Assembly (NCBI GenBank): GCA_963662675.2
Contig: CAXXHP010000005.1
Coordinates: 1 to 64,000 of the forward strand
Origin: G963662675 sp963662675
GTDB taxonomy: Bacteria > Bacteroidota > Bacteroidia > Bacteroidales > Prolixibacteraceae
DNA: 64,000 bases
Direction of reading: 5' to 3'
The translations under genes and the position numbers were made by a program. The notes under the pieces were generated by a model that ran no database searches, was not told the origin of the DNA, and saw only the letters and a list, made by a program, of their open reading frames with translations. This document shows, piece after piece, positions 34,858 to 43,400 of this stretch; the first letter of the stretch is position 1; every line of letters starts with the position of its first letter.

Positions 34858-35093
34858 TTGTTGTTTGTTTTTCCGAATCACAAATATAACCGAATCAGCA
34901 TGAACATCACCGTATTTTGATCAATAAATAAGTTTGGATTTTATCAATTCAACTTATCCAATCTTAACTGGTAAATTATAAATGCCAACCTGTGACACCT
35001 TGCATTAAAAAACCCTTTTGATTTTACTTCGTAGAATTTACGACCTCTACAATGCTTGTTGTGGTGAATTATATGAATTAAAACATCAATATT

Positions 35094-35477
35094 ATGAAAA
35101 CACAAAAAGATGCGGTAGTATGGGCAGAAATACCAGTACTCAATTTTGATAGAGCAAAAGATTTCTACTCAAAACTATTTAACTACGACATGTATATTCA
35201 GGAGATGGGGAAATGCCGCATGGGGTTTTTGCCGATGGATCCAAGCTCTCAAGGAATTGGTGGCGCAATTGTGCAAGGAGAAGGCTACACTCCAAGTAGA
35301 TTGGGATCAAAAGTGTACCTGAATGGAGGAGATGATCTGAAAAAAATACTGGCTCGCGTAGAAATAGCAGGAGGGAAAATCATACAACAAAAAACGTTAA
35401 TTACCGGAGAAATTGGCTACTACGCCGTTTTTGAAGACACGGAAGGTAATCACGTATGCCTTCATTCAAAAAAATAA
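35094..35477 (+). CDS. VOC-family (glyoxalase/bleomycin-resistance fold) protein
   Basis: 127-residue single-module VOC protein. Pattern: VVWAEIPVLNFDRAKDFYSKLFNYDMYIQEMG, then GFLPMDPSSQGIGGAIVQGEGYTPSRLGSKVYLNGGDDLKKILARVEIAGGKIIQQKTLI, ending YYAVFEDTEGNHVCLHSKK. This is the YaeR/CFP-30-like subgroup with reduced metal ligands. Enzymatic function unknown. It stands alone, 210 bases from surE on the other strand. Confidence 0.88.
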   Translation: MKTQKDAVVWAEIPVLNFDRAKDFYSKLFNYDMYIQEMGKCRMGFLPMDPSSQGIGGAIVQGEGYTPSRLGSKVYLNGGDDLKKILARVEIAGGKIIQQKTLITGEIGYYAVFEDTEGNHVCLHSKK

Positions 35478-35624
35478 AAATCCACAAGCCGGTTCTACCA
35501 GTTTTTTTATGCCCTAACCTCACCCTTAAACAAACATATTCATCTTATTTATGATGATACATGTAATGCTATTGACATTCCTTCGTCTTAACTTTAGAAA
35601 CGAATAAAAACAGAATCACTGCAA

Positions 35625-36167
35625 ATGTTGGTCAGCGAATTCAAAACAATAGTTTTGCCACTAAGCAACAAGCTCCTCCGTTTTGCTTCTCAAATGACAA
35701 AAGATGAGGAACAGGCAAGAGATGTCATTCAGGATGTATTTCTGAAGCTTTGGCAAAAAAAAGAATCGCTGGAAGAAATTGAAAACATGGAAGCATTTGC
35801 CATGCGCATGACAAGAAATCGCTGCCTTGACTTGTATCGAACGAAACGATTAATACCTACGGAAGATGAAAAACTCCAGCTTAGCCGAGAGGAATCGAAA
35901 AACTTGCAGCAGGAAATTGAGCTATCCGAAACTGCATACATCATTAAAAAACTAATATCTCAGCTTCCTGACCTGCAGCGGACAATCATGCACTTGAGAG
36001 ATATTGAGCAATACGAATACGAAGAGATAGCCAAAATAACAGACCAAAATATTAATACGATAAGAGTAAACTTATCCAGGGCACGCAAAAAAGTTAGGGA
36101 TGAATTAATAAAACAAGAACAATATGAAATCGGAACATATAAAACAAATACTGAAAAGATACTTTGA
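35625..36167 (+). CDS. ECF RNA polymerase sigma factor
   Basis: Sigma factor of 180 residues. Region 2: LVSEFKTIVLPLSNKLLRFASQMTKDEEQARDVIQDVFLKLWQKKESLEEIENMEAFAMRMTRNRCLDLYR. Region 4: LPDLQRTIMHLRDIEQYEYEEIAKITDQNINTIRVNLSRARKKVRDEL. It overlaps the next gene by 44 bases. The downstream membrane protein probably acts as its anti-sigma factor, as in common Bacteroidota sigma/anti-sigma/DUF4252 triplets. Confidence 0.92.
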   Translation: MLVSEFKTIVLPLSNKLLRFASQMTKDEEQARDVIQDVFLKLWQKKESLEEIENMEAFAMRMTRNRCLDLYRTKRLIPTEDEKLQLSREESKNLQQEIELSETAYIIKKLISQLPDLQRTIMHLRDIEQYEYEEIAKITDQNINTIRVNLSRARKKVRDELIKQEQYEIGTYKTNTEKIL

Positions 36168-36660
36168 CGGAGAAAGCAGCTTACATGAAGAACGTGAACT
36201 ACGTAAGTATTTTATGTCTGAAGCAGTGGATGATGAGTTGCTTCCTTTCCGGGATTTGTTCTCAGGGCTTGAGGAATTGAAGCCAGCCGGAAACAACAAC
36301 ATGGAAGACACACTCATGGATTTTATTATGGAATCCGAACTGGAAGAAAAGAACAAATACCGTAGATTATGGCAAACAGTTACAGGCATTGCGGCAGCCC
36401 TACTTATCACGTTGCTGGTTTTTAACTACACCAACGACAGATCCTCGTGGAAGGACACTTATTCTGACCCGGAACAAGCTTATACCGAAGCGTCAAAAAC
36501 GCTTCATTATATGGCTGGAAAATACAAAAAAGGCATAGCACATCTACAAGCTGTTCAGAAACTAGACAAAGCTGTTCAGCCCATGAATAAAGGAATTGAA
36601 GCAATAAACAAAGGTTTTGTCGAATTAGAAGAAGTAAAACAAATAAATACAGCACCATGA
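36124..36660 (+). CDS. Single-pass membrane protein, probable anti-sigma factor
   Basis: 178-residue protein. The cytoplasmic part (1-80) includes the ILKRYFDGESSLHEERELRKYF motif shared by many Bacteroidota anti-sigma proteins (small helical domain), then a transmembrane segment at about 83-102 (TVTGIAAALLITLLVFNY) and a helical periplasmic tail. No zinc-binding HxxxCxxC is seen. It starts inside the sigma gene (44-base overlap) and ends in an ATGA overlap with the DUF4252 gene. Anti-sigma function is inferred from context. Confidence 0.8.
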   Translation: MKSEHIKQILKRYFDGESSLHEERELRKYFMSEAVDDELLPFRDLFSGLEELKPAGNNNMEDTLMDFIMESELEEKNKYRRLWQTVTGIAAALLITLLVFNYTNDRSSWKDTYSDPEQAYTEASKTLHYMAGKYKKGIAHLQAVQKLDKAVQPMNKGIEAINKGFVELEEVKQINTAP

Positions 36661-37208
36661 AACAGACACAATCACAAAACAGAGAAAGCTGCCTTGTTAT
36701 ATCTAGGCAGACAGGAATGATCAGAAAAGTAATCTTTATCCTTCTAATATTACTCCCCATGATGGGAATGGCACAAAAAAGCCCGGTTGACAAACTTTTC
36801 GACAAGTACGCCAACAAAGAGGGTTTTACGACGGTAAACATTAGCGGTGCCTTGTTGGGATTTGCCAGTGCATTTAGCGAAAAGGACTCACCTGAAAAAG
36901 AGATGCTTTCAAGCCTAAATGGAGTAAGGATTTTAACTGTTGATGATGTTCAGTTAAACAAATCACTGAATTTCTATAAAGAATTGGAATCTGACGGTTT
37001 TTTCACGAATAACGACTACGAAGTGCTGATGGAAGTTACCGAAGAACATGAAGTTGTAAGATTTTACGGCCGTACAACCAAGGATGGTAAACTGTCTGAA
37101 ATGCTTCTCGTTATTGGAGGAGATGATAATACACTGATTAGCATCCAGGGAATTATTGATCCTAAAAACATAGGGAAGATTACAGGAGCACTGGATATTG
37201 ACTTGTAA
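36657..37208 (+). CDS. DUF4252 family secreted protein
   Basis: 183 residues from the ATGA-overlapping start; an alternative start at 36717 (MIRKVIFILLILLPMMGMAQ) gives a cleaner signal peptide and 163 residues. The mature part matches DUF4252: SPVDKLFDKYANKEGFTTVNISGALLGFAS, VRILTVDD, VRFYGRTTKDGKLSEMLLVIGGDDNTLISIQGIIDPKNIGKI. Family function unknown; it usually follows an ECF sigma/anti-sigma pair, as here. A terminator follows. Confidence 0.85.
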   Translation: MKQTQSQNRESCLVISRQTGMIRKVIFILLILLPMMGMAQKSPVDKLFDKYANKEGFTTVNISGALLGFASAFSEKDSPEKEMLSSLNGVRILTVDDVQLNKSLNFYKELESDGFFTNNDYEVLMEVTEEHEVVRFYGRTTKDGKLSEMLLVIGGDDNTLISIQGIIDPKNIGKITGALDIDL

Positions 37209-37238
37209 AGCAAAGAGGGCCTGGATAATATAATTTTA

Positions 37239-37271
37239 AGATGACATCTACTTCAGGTGTCATTTTTTATT
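37239..37271 (+). terminator. Terminator of the sigma/anti-sigma/DUF4252 operon
   Basis: ATGACATC (37241-37248) pairs with GGTGTCAT (37256-37263, one wobble pair), followed by TTTTTT. It shares the ATGACATC core with the other palindromes here. Confidence 0.8.
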
Positions 37272-37327
37272 ATAGTGAAATCTTAGCTGTCCTCCCATAT
37301 AAAAATCTATCCGTGTTTTCAATTCAT

Positions 37328-37335
37328 TATCTTTG
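37328..37335 (+). promoter_or_regulatory. Bacteroidota -7 box of the ABC-F gene
   Basis: TATCTTTG, an exact match to the TAnnTTTG -7 element of the primary sigma factor, 27 bases before the ATG. No clear TTG at -33. Confidence 0.55.
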
Positions 37336-37362
37336 CCGCCTTATTTTATAAAATAGACATTC

Positions 37363-39003
37363 ATGATTTCAATAGACGGGCTTGCGGTAGAATTTGGGGG
37401 GTCAACACTTTTTAAGGATATCAATTTTGTGGTGAACGATAAAGATCGCATTGCATTGATGGGAAAAAACGGTGCCGGAAAATCAACACTCCTAAAAATA
37501 ATTGCAGGAGCACAAACACCTTCTAGTGGAAAAATATCTGCTCCAAAAGATGCCGTAATTGCATATCTTCCACAGCACCTGATGGCTGATAGCAACCGCA
37601 CCCTGTTTGAAGAAGCATCTCAGGCATTTTCTGAAGTGCTGAACATGCAATCCACTTTAGATGAGTTGAACCATCAGCTTACAGTTCGTACAGACTATGA
37701 ATCGGATGAATATAGCGCCATTATTGAGCAGGTTTCCGACTTAAGTGAAAAGTTGTACAGTCAGGGAGAAGTTAATTTTGATGCTGAGGTGGAGAAAATC
37801 CTGCTGGGACTAGGCTTTGAGCGTAAAGATTTTCAGCGACCAAGCAGTGAATTTAGTGGAGGTTGGCGCATGCGTATTGAACTGGCCAAAATACTCCTTC
37901 AAAACCCCGATCTCATTTTACTTGATGAGCCTACTAACCACCTCGACATAGAATCAGTCCAATGGCTCGAAGATTTTTTAATCAATAATGCCAAGGCTGT
38001 CATCGTAATTTCACACGACCGCAAATTTGTTGACAACATAACTACCCGCACCATTGAAGTAACCATGGGTAGGATTTACGATTACAAAGTAAACTATACA
38101 AAATACCTCGAGCTTAGAAAAGAACGACGCGAACAACAGCAAAAAGCGTTTGATGAGCAACAGAAAATGATTGCTGACAATCAGGAGTTTATTGAACGCT
38201 TTAAAGGCACCTATTCAAAAACACTGCAAGTACAATCGCGTGTAAAAATGCTAGATAAGCTCCAAATATTAGAAGTTGATGAAGTGGACACATCACATTT
38301 GAGACTTCGGTTTCCTCCATCGCCACGCTCGGGCAGCTACCCGGTAATTGCCGAGAATGTATCGAAAAGTTATGGCGACCATCTGATATTTTCGGATGCC
38401 TCATTCAGTATCCAACGCGGCGAAAAAGTGGCTTTTGTAGGTAAGAATGGCGAAGGAAAATCAACGCTGGTAAAGGCAATCATGAAGGAATTGGAACACG
38501 AGGGCAAACTCACACTCGGACACAATGCCAAGATCGGCTATTTCGCACAAAACGAAGCGTCTCTGCTTGACGAGAGCGTAACTGTTTTCCAAACAATTGA
38601 TGATGTAGCAAAAGGAGACATTCGTACAAAAATCAAAGATATTTTGGGAGCTTTCATGTTTGGAGGCGATGATTGGGACAAAAAAGTAAGTGTACTTTCC
38701 GGTGGTGAACGCACACGTTTAGCCATGATCAAACTTTTGCTTGAGCCTGTCAATTTATTAATTCTGGATGAGCCAACGAACCACCTTGACATACGCACGA
38801 AAGATATTCTAAAACAGGCACTTCTCGAATTTGACGGCACACTCATCTTAGTATCGCACGACCGTGATTTTCTCGATGGAATGGTGGGCAAGATTTATGA
38901 ATTTGGCAATCAACGTGTAAAGGAACACCTTGAAGGCATCACAGAATTCCTTGCTCGTAAAAAGATGGAACATCTAACTGAACTGGAAGCAAAAGTGAAG
39001 TAA
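37363..39003 (+). CDS. ABC-F family ATPase (Uup/YdiF/EttA-like translation factor)
   Basis: Soluble 546-residue twin ABC ATPase without membrane domains. First cassette: GKNGAGKST Walker A, FSGGWRMR signature, LILLDEPTNHLDIESV Walker B; linker RREQQQKAFDEQQKMIADNQEFIERFKGTYSKTLQVQSRVKMLDK; second cassette: GKNGEGKST, LSGGERTR, LILDEPTNHLDIRT. ABC-F proteins act on the ribosome (tRNA exit or drug protection) or in DNA metabolism (Uup). The short C-terminus suggests a YdiF/YkpA or EttA-like housekeeping role rather than drug resistance. Confidence 0.94.
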   Translation: MISIDGLAVEFGGSTLFKDINFVVNDKDRIALMGKNGAGKSTLLKIIAGAQTPSSGKISAPKDAVIAYLPQHLMADSNRTLFEEASQAFSEVLNMQSTLDELNHQLTVRTDYESDEYSAIIEQVSDLSEKLYSQGEVNFDAEVEKILLGLGFERKDFQRPSSEFSGGWRMRIELAKILLQNPDLILLDEPTNHLDIESVQWLEDFLINNAKAVIVISHDRKFVDNITTRTIEVTMGRIYDYKVNYTKYLELRKERREQQQKAFDEQQKMIADNQEFIERFKGTYSKTLQVQSRVKMLDKLQILEVDEVDTSHLRLRFPPSPRSGSYPVIAENVSKSYGDHLIFSDASFSIQRGEKVAFVGKNGEGKSTLVKAIMKELEHEGKLTLGHNAKIGYFAQNEASLLDESVTVFQTIDDVAKGDIRTKIKDILGAFMFGGDDWDKKVSVLSGGERTRLAMIKLLLEPVNLLILDEPTNHLDIRTKDILKQALLEFDGTLILVSHDRDFLDGMVGKIYEFGNQRVKEHLEGITEFLARKKMEHLTELEAKVK

Positions 39004-39016
39004 TTATTACTGAAAC

Positions 39017-39161
39017 TTAATGGCGCTGTCTAAAAAGTAAAAGTACGAGTCATCCTGAACTTGTTTCAGGATCTTAATCAACCTAGAAACAGATCCCGAA
39101 ACTAGTTCGGGATGACGGGTTTCAATGACCTGTATCTTTACTTTTTAGACAGCGCCATTAA
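39017..39161. repeat. MITE-like element: 25-base inverted ends enclosing the two-hairpin repeat
   Basis: Perfect 25-base inverted repeats at 39017-39041 and 39137-39161 (ends TTAATGGCGCTGTC...) enclose the two-hairpin repeat (39049-39074 and 39091-39116). No coding capacity. It lies 13 bases after the ABC-F stop and may double as a terminator for it. Confidence 0.8.
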
Positions 39162-39180
39162 ATAAACGACTCAAACCTTT

Positions 39181-39543
39181 TCAGCAGGTTACATGGAACA
39201 ATCCAATTGCCTTCCCTTCAATGACATTCCAAACATTTACAGCCTGCTTAGTATCTATTAACTGAACCGCACATTTTTTCTTACGTAAATATTCAGCTGC
39301 TTCTTCCGACAAATGCACATACCCAACTTGTCCGGTTCCAATAATCAATTGCTTTGCTTCAGGCTCATAGATAAAGATGACTTCATTTAAGGAAAGTGCG
39401 TGTGAGTTTCCGTATATCTCTTTGGATAATTTCTTTTTACGCTTCTCAACCTTTCCATTAAGACGAATAAGAACATCATGTTCATAAAGCTTTCCTGAAA
39501 TGGTAATGCTCCCAAAACGTGTATCATTAATTATTGGCATCAT
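39181..39543 (-). CDS. MTH938/NDUFAF3-like (DUF498) domain protein
   Basis: 120-residue protein of the MTH938 fold: FGSITISGKLYEHDVLIRLNGKVEKRKKKLSKEIYG, VIFIYEPEAKQLIIGTGQVGYVHLSEEAAEYLRKKKCAVQLIDTKQAVNVWNVI, the conserved GTGQ...L...A core. Eukaryotic members aid complex I assembly; bacterial function is unknown. Alone in its strand segment. Confidence 0.85.
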   Translation of the reverse strand: MMPIINDTRFGSITISGKLYEHDVLIRLNGKVEKRKKKLSKEIYGNSHALSLNEVIFIYEPEAKQLIIGTGQVGYVHLSEEAAEYLRKKKCAVQLIDTKQAVNVWNVIEGKAIGLFHVTC

Positions 39544-39711
39544 AGCTTTTACTCCCTCTGAATCGCATGATATTTATACGAAAAAAGTAAAAATAAGATA
39601 GACATGAAACAAACACCCATAAACAAAAGACGGTCACCTCACTTCGTCAAGAATAAAGAGTTAACAGATTGCTTCACTTTGTTGCAATTGACGGCTACTC
39701 CCAAACTTTTG

Positions 39712-40830
39712 CTAGCTTGTTTTCCGATATCGCCAAATGGCCAATGTCAAAAATGAGAGACCTATTAGTACGAGTGAAACAAACTCTTGGATGAGATCAG
39801 AAAAGCCTGAGCCCTTAAGAAGCACCATGCGCATAATCCGCATAAAATAGTAAATCGGGTTCAAACGATCGAGGTATTGTGCCCACTGCGGCATACTTTC
39901 AACTGGTGTAAATACGCCTCCCATCAAGATGAAAATCATCATAAAAAAGAAGGTCACAAACATTACCTGTTGTTGCGTTTCGGTAACAGTGGAAATGAAC
40001 AATCCAAGTCCTAGTACACCAACTAAATAGAGGGCAGCAAACCCAAACAGCAAGGGCAAACTACCAACAATAGGCAAGTCGAAAACCACGCGGGCAATTG
40101 TTAAGCCAAAAGCCAGGTCAAACAAGGCAATAACAAGGAAGGGAAAGAGCTTACCCAAAATAAACTGGTACTTTTTAATGGGTGTTACATTGAGCTGTTC
40201 AATGGTGCCAATTTCTTTTTCGCGCACTAGGTTCATGCCCGACAGAAACATGCCGATAATGGTCACCAAAATTGCCAAGATGCCCGGAGCCATGTACCAT
40301 TTATAATCTAGCTCGGCATTAAACCAATAACTATCTTTCACCAAAATTTGTTTGGGCGGATTAAACTCCGGCAGGCTTTTCCATTCAGCAATCACCCCCT
40401 TATTAAACCCAGACAGAATATTCCGTGTGTACGAATAAATAAGTGACGCCTTATTACCATCAATAGCATTGATCAGCAATTGGATTTTGGCTTCATCTTC
40501 CCGCACCAACCCATGTTCAAAATTTTGTGGAATGACCATCACAAAATCCGTTTCTTCCTTTTTTAGACTATTTTCAGCATCCTCCAAATCAAATGATGCA
40601 TCGTGAATACGAAAAAACGGTGATGCCTCAAATTTTGCAACCAACTCGCGCGAGGTTTCCGAAAGGTCTTTGTCAACCACATAAATATCCACATTTTTCA
40701 GATCGTATGTAGCAGCAAAAACCAGAATAAGCATCTGCACTATTGGCAACATGAAAATCATTGGCAACATGGTTTTGTTGCGAAAAATCTGAATAAATTC
40801 CTTTTGAAGGATATATAGTATTGTCCTCAT
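39712..40830 (-). CDS. ABC-2 type efflux permease (YbhR/YhhJ-like)
   Basis: Inner-membrane permease of 372 residues: an N-terminal transmembrane segment (FRNKTMLPMIFMLPIVQMLILVFAATYDL), a periplasmic loop of about 150 residues, then five hydrophobic segments including REKEIGTIEQLNVTPIKKYQFILGKLFPFLVI, the ABC-2 hallmark. Partner of the adjacent permease and the two ATPases. Probably exports drugs or lipophilic compounds together with the HlyD adaptor and TolC. Confidence 0.93.
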   Translation of the reverse strand: MRTILYILQKEFIQIFRNKTMLPMIFMLPIVQMLILVFAATYDLKNVDIYVVDKDLSETSRELVAKFEASPFFRIHDASFDLEDAENSLKKEETDFVMVIPQNFEHGLVREDEAKIQLLINAIDGNKASLIYSYTRNILSGFNKGVIAEWKSLPEFNPPKQILVKDSYWFNAELDYKWYMAPGILAILVTIIGMFLSGMNLVREKEIGTIEQLNVTPIKKYQFILGKLFPFLVIALFDLAFGLTIARVVFDLPIVGSLPLLFGFAALYLVGVLGLGLFISTVTETQQQVMFVTFFFMMIFILMGGVFTPVESMPQWAQYLDRLNPIYYFMRIMRMVLLKGSGFSDLIQEFVSLVLIGLSFLTLAIWRYRKTS

Positions 40831-40843
40831 ATTTTTAAAAATT

Positions 40844-40893
40844 GCGAGTTACGTGTAACGAGTAATTACTCACGACTCAAATCTCATTACTCT
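40844..40893. repeat. GAGT/ACTC junction repeat between the permeases
   Basis: Degenerate run of GCGAGTTACGTGTAACGAGT and its inverse ACTCACGACTC; it reaches into the last codons of the upstream permease. Related runs sit at the other junctions of this operon. Confidence 0.6.
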
Positions 40894-41993
40894 AGTCTTG
40901 TTTTAAATTTCTTAACGGCAATGGCAGTAAACACCGCAGCCATTGCGATCAGTATCAACGTTTCTTTCCACACATACAGAATGCCAGTACCTTTCAGCAT
41001 AATATTTTTCAGAATGACGATAAACCAACGTGGCGGCATAATGTGTGACAATATCTGTAATGGCATTGGCATATTTTCAATAGGAAAGATGAAGCCCGAT
41101 AATAAAATGGTTGGCAACATCAACGCGATCATGGAGATAAACATCGCCACCATCTGATTTTTGGCAATGGTTGAAATGAGGATACCCAAGCATAGCGCCA
41201 TCAATATAAATAAGACACTCTCTCCTAACAACAGTACCCAACTGCCATTAATGGGAACACCAAAAATGAAATGTCCTATAATTAAGATGACTAGTGCATT
41301 GATGATTGATAAGCCTAGATAAGGAGCTACTTTACCAAGAATGATCTGCACCGGACGCAGGGGTGAAACCAGCAGGATCTCCATTGTTCCCAGCTCTTTT
41401 TCACGCGTAATTGAGATGGAGGTCATCATGGCTGAAATCAGCATCAAAATCATGGACATAATGCCCGGAACAAACATATACACAGACCTCAACTCCTCAT
41501 TGTAAAACATGCGCACTTCGGGCTCAATTTGCATAGGCATTTGTAGTTCGCCCATTTCTTTTAAAACATAATCGTTAATAATACCGGTGGTGTAATTTGC
41601 TAGCAATTTCCCCATGTTGGGGTCAGATGCATCGGCAATAATCTGCACGTTGGCCTTTCCTTCCCGCTCCAGCGTTTGCCCAAAGTTTGGCTCAAAAACC
41701 AAAACTTCCTTTACTTTCCCTTTTTTAAAGATGGCTTCAATATCTGCGGTATTGTCCAAATACTGGTCGAGCATAAAATAGCCCGAGGACAATAGCTTGG
41801 CTGTGATTTCCTGCGTCACCTCATCCCTCGACTGGTCATAAATGGCAATGTGAGCATCCTTAATCTCATTTGTAATAACCGTACCAAACAACAACAGTTG
41901 AGCAATCGGAATCCCAAACAAAATAATCATCGTCCGCACATCGCGGAATATGTGGAAGAATTCTTTTTTTACAAAACCGAAAAATCTTTTCAT
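40887..41993 (-). CDS. ABC-2 type efflux permease (YbhS-like)
   Basis: 368-residue permease with the same layout as its neighbour: N-terminal membrane segment (FRDVRTMIILFGIPIAQLLLFGTVITNEIKDAHIAIYD), periplasmic loop to about residue 170, then five segments with REKELGTMEILLVSPLRPVQIILGKVAPYLG. The two permeases probably form a heterodimer with YbhF-type ATPases. The C-terminus overlaps the junction repeat. Confidence 0.93.
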   Translation of the reverse strand: MKRFFGFVKKEFFHIFRDVRTMIILFGIPIAQLLLFGTVITNEIKDAHIAIYDQSRDEVTQEITAKLLSSGYFMLDQYLDNTADIEAIFKKGKVKEVLVFEPNFGQTLEREGKANVQIIADASDPNMGKLLANYTTGIINDYVLKEMGELQMPMQIEPEVRMFYNEELRSVYMFVPGIMSMILMLISAMMTSISITREKELGTMEILLVSPLRPVQIILGKVAPYLGLSIINALVILIIGHFIFGVPINGSWVLLLGESVLFILMALCLGILISTIAKNQMVAMFISMIALMLPTILLSGFIFPIENMPMPLQILSHIMPPRWFIVILKNIMLKGTGILYVWKETLILIAMAAVFTAIAVKKFKTRLE

Positions 41994-42004
41994 AGCTTTT
42001 AGTT

Positions 42005-42034
42005 TCGAGTCGTGAGTAGCGAGTCATGAGTAAC
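42005..42034. repeat. GAGT junction repeat between permease and S23-type gene
   Basis: TCGAGTCGTGAGTAGCGAGT followed by CATGAGTAAC: three to four copies of a degenerate GAGTNRYGAGT unit. Confidence 0.6.
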
Positions 42035-42052
42035 CAATACGCTGCTTACCTC

Positions 42053-42406
42053 TTAATTATTTAACGATTTTTGCAAACCTGTTATCATTCTCTGCACTTC
42101 ATCTAATTCAGAAGTCAGCACATCAAAATCTGGGGGTTTCAAATAATCCAATTTAAAACTAATCGTTAGTTGTGTTTCCAATTCAAATGAAGAACCTCTT
42201 GCAATATTCAAGAAATGACTAAAATCCTTTCTCGATATTCGACCTGCTCCTTCGGCAATATTAGAAGGGATAGATACAGCAGCTCTTCTTATTTGAGACG
42301 TCAATCCATAAAGTTCTTCTTTTGGTAATGCTTGCGTGATTTTGTAAACATTAGCAACCAAATCCATTGCTTTCTGCCAAACCTTTAATTCTTTAAAATT
42401 ATTCAT
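42053..42406 (-). CDS. Four-helix-bundle protein (S23/IVP family)
   Basis: 117-residue protein of the 23S rRNA intervening-sequence (S23) family: FKELKVWQKAMDLVANVYKITQALPKEELYGLTSQIRRAAVSIPSNIAEGAGRISRKDFSHFLNIARGSSFELETQL. These genes occur in rRNA insertions and at scattered genomic sites, often flanked by repeats; their role is unclear, possibly nucleic-acid binding or linked to retroelement-like mobility. Here it lies between an efflux ATPase and its permease, bordered on both sides by GAGT repeats, which suggests a late insertion. Confidence 0.92.
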   Translation of the reverse strand: MNNFKELKVWQKAMDLVANVYKITQALPKEELYGLTSQIRRAAVSIPSNIAEGAGRISRKDFSHFLNIARGSSFELETQLTISFKLDYLKPPDFDVLTSELDEVQRMITGLQKSLNN

Positions 42407-42432
42407 ACTGTATCTCTGGTTAATTCAGTTCT

Positions 42433-42465
42433 TTACTCAAAACTCGCAACTCATTACTCACTACT
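42433..42465. repeat. ACTC junction repeat between S23-type gene and ATPase
   Basis: TACTCAAAACTCGCAACTCA followed by TTACTCACTACTA; inverse of the GAGT run at 42005-42034 and overlapping the ATPase 3' end. Confidence 0.6.
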
Positions 42466-43239
42466 ACTATTCGCACTTCGTGCCAATTTCAAGAACACCT
42501 CATCCATATTTTCTGCCTGAAATTGTTTTTTCAGATTCTCAGGAGTGTCAAGTGCGGCAATACGTCCGTCTACCATAATGGAAACGCGATCGCAATATTC
42601 CGCTTCATCCATGTAATGTGTGGTAACGAAAATAGTTTTTCCCTCGGCAGCTGCTTCGTAAATGAAATCCCAGAACTGCCGACGTGTAATTGGGTCGACG
42701 CCACCGGTTGGCTCATCCAAAAAAACAATCTGTGGATCGTGAAACATGGCAACCGAGAAGGCCAATTTTTGTTTCCACCCCAAAGGCAACGAAGCAATCA
42801 GCTTGTTCCGTTCATTCTCCAGTTGAAGTTTCTTTAACAATACTTTTTCTTTCTCTTTTCTTTGTTTGGGTGAAATACCGTATATGCCGGCATAAAAACG
42901 AATATTCTCAGCAATAGTCATGTCTTCGTACAACGAGAATTTCTGGCTCATATAGCCAATATTCCTTTTAATATGCTCCGTTTGTTTGTACACATCAAAA
43001 CCACCAACGGAAATTTCTCCGGATGTGGGACTTGACAGCCCACAAAGAATGCGCATAGCCGTGGTTTTTCCGGCTCCATTTGCACCCAGAAATCCAAATA
43101 TTTCGCCTTTATAAACCTCAAAATTCAGGTGATCGTTTGCCACAAAAGAGCCAAACTTTTTCACCAAATCCCGAACGGTTATTACTGCGCTTGAAGTTGC
43201 AGTGGTAGTCATGTCTGTATTTGATATTTCTTTTGTCAT
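42454..43239 (-). CDS. Efflux ABC transporter ATPase (YbhF C-terminal-half type)
   Basis: 261-residue ATPase: Walker A GANGAGKTT, Walker B IVFLDEPTGGVDP, and TTHYMDEAEYCDRVSIMVDGRIAALDTPENLK. The usual LSGGQ signature is replaced by LPLGWKQ, the variant I associate with the second half of E. coli YbhF. It therefore probably pairs with the ATPase upstream as a heterodimer. The last residues (ARSANSSSE) are encoded within the junction repeat. Confidence 0.92.
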   Translation of the reverse strand: MTKEISNTDMTTTATSSAVITVRDLVKKFGSFVANDHLNFEVYKGEIFGFLGANGAGKTTAMRILCGLSSPTSGEISVGGFDVYKQTEHIKRNIGYMSQKFSLYEDMTIAENIRFYAGIYGISPKQRKEKEKVLLKKLQLENERNKLIASLPLGWKQKLAFSVAMFHDPQIVFLDEPTGGVDPITRRQFWDFIYEAAAEGKTIFVTTHYMDEAEYCDRVSIMVDGRIAALDTPENLKKQFQAENMDEVFLKLARSANSSSE

Positions 43240-43400
43240 TAAACTTATGTTTTAGCACTCATTTCATCCTTTTGTGGTAGAAGCTCATAATTAGATTTCC
43301 TTATAAAAAACACAATCGGATGCGCCAACACTTTTCGTACTTCGCACCCCGAGCTAAATTTAATTCCCCTTTCAGTGTGTAAAATGAAACCCGAAACTCT

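Noticed and set aside
37363..39003. Antibiotic-resistance ABC-F (Vga/Msr type)
   Set aside because: Linker and C-terminus look like housekeeping ABC-F proteins, and no resistance or mobile context is present.
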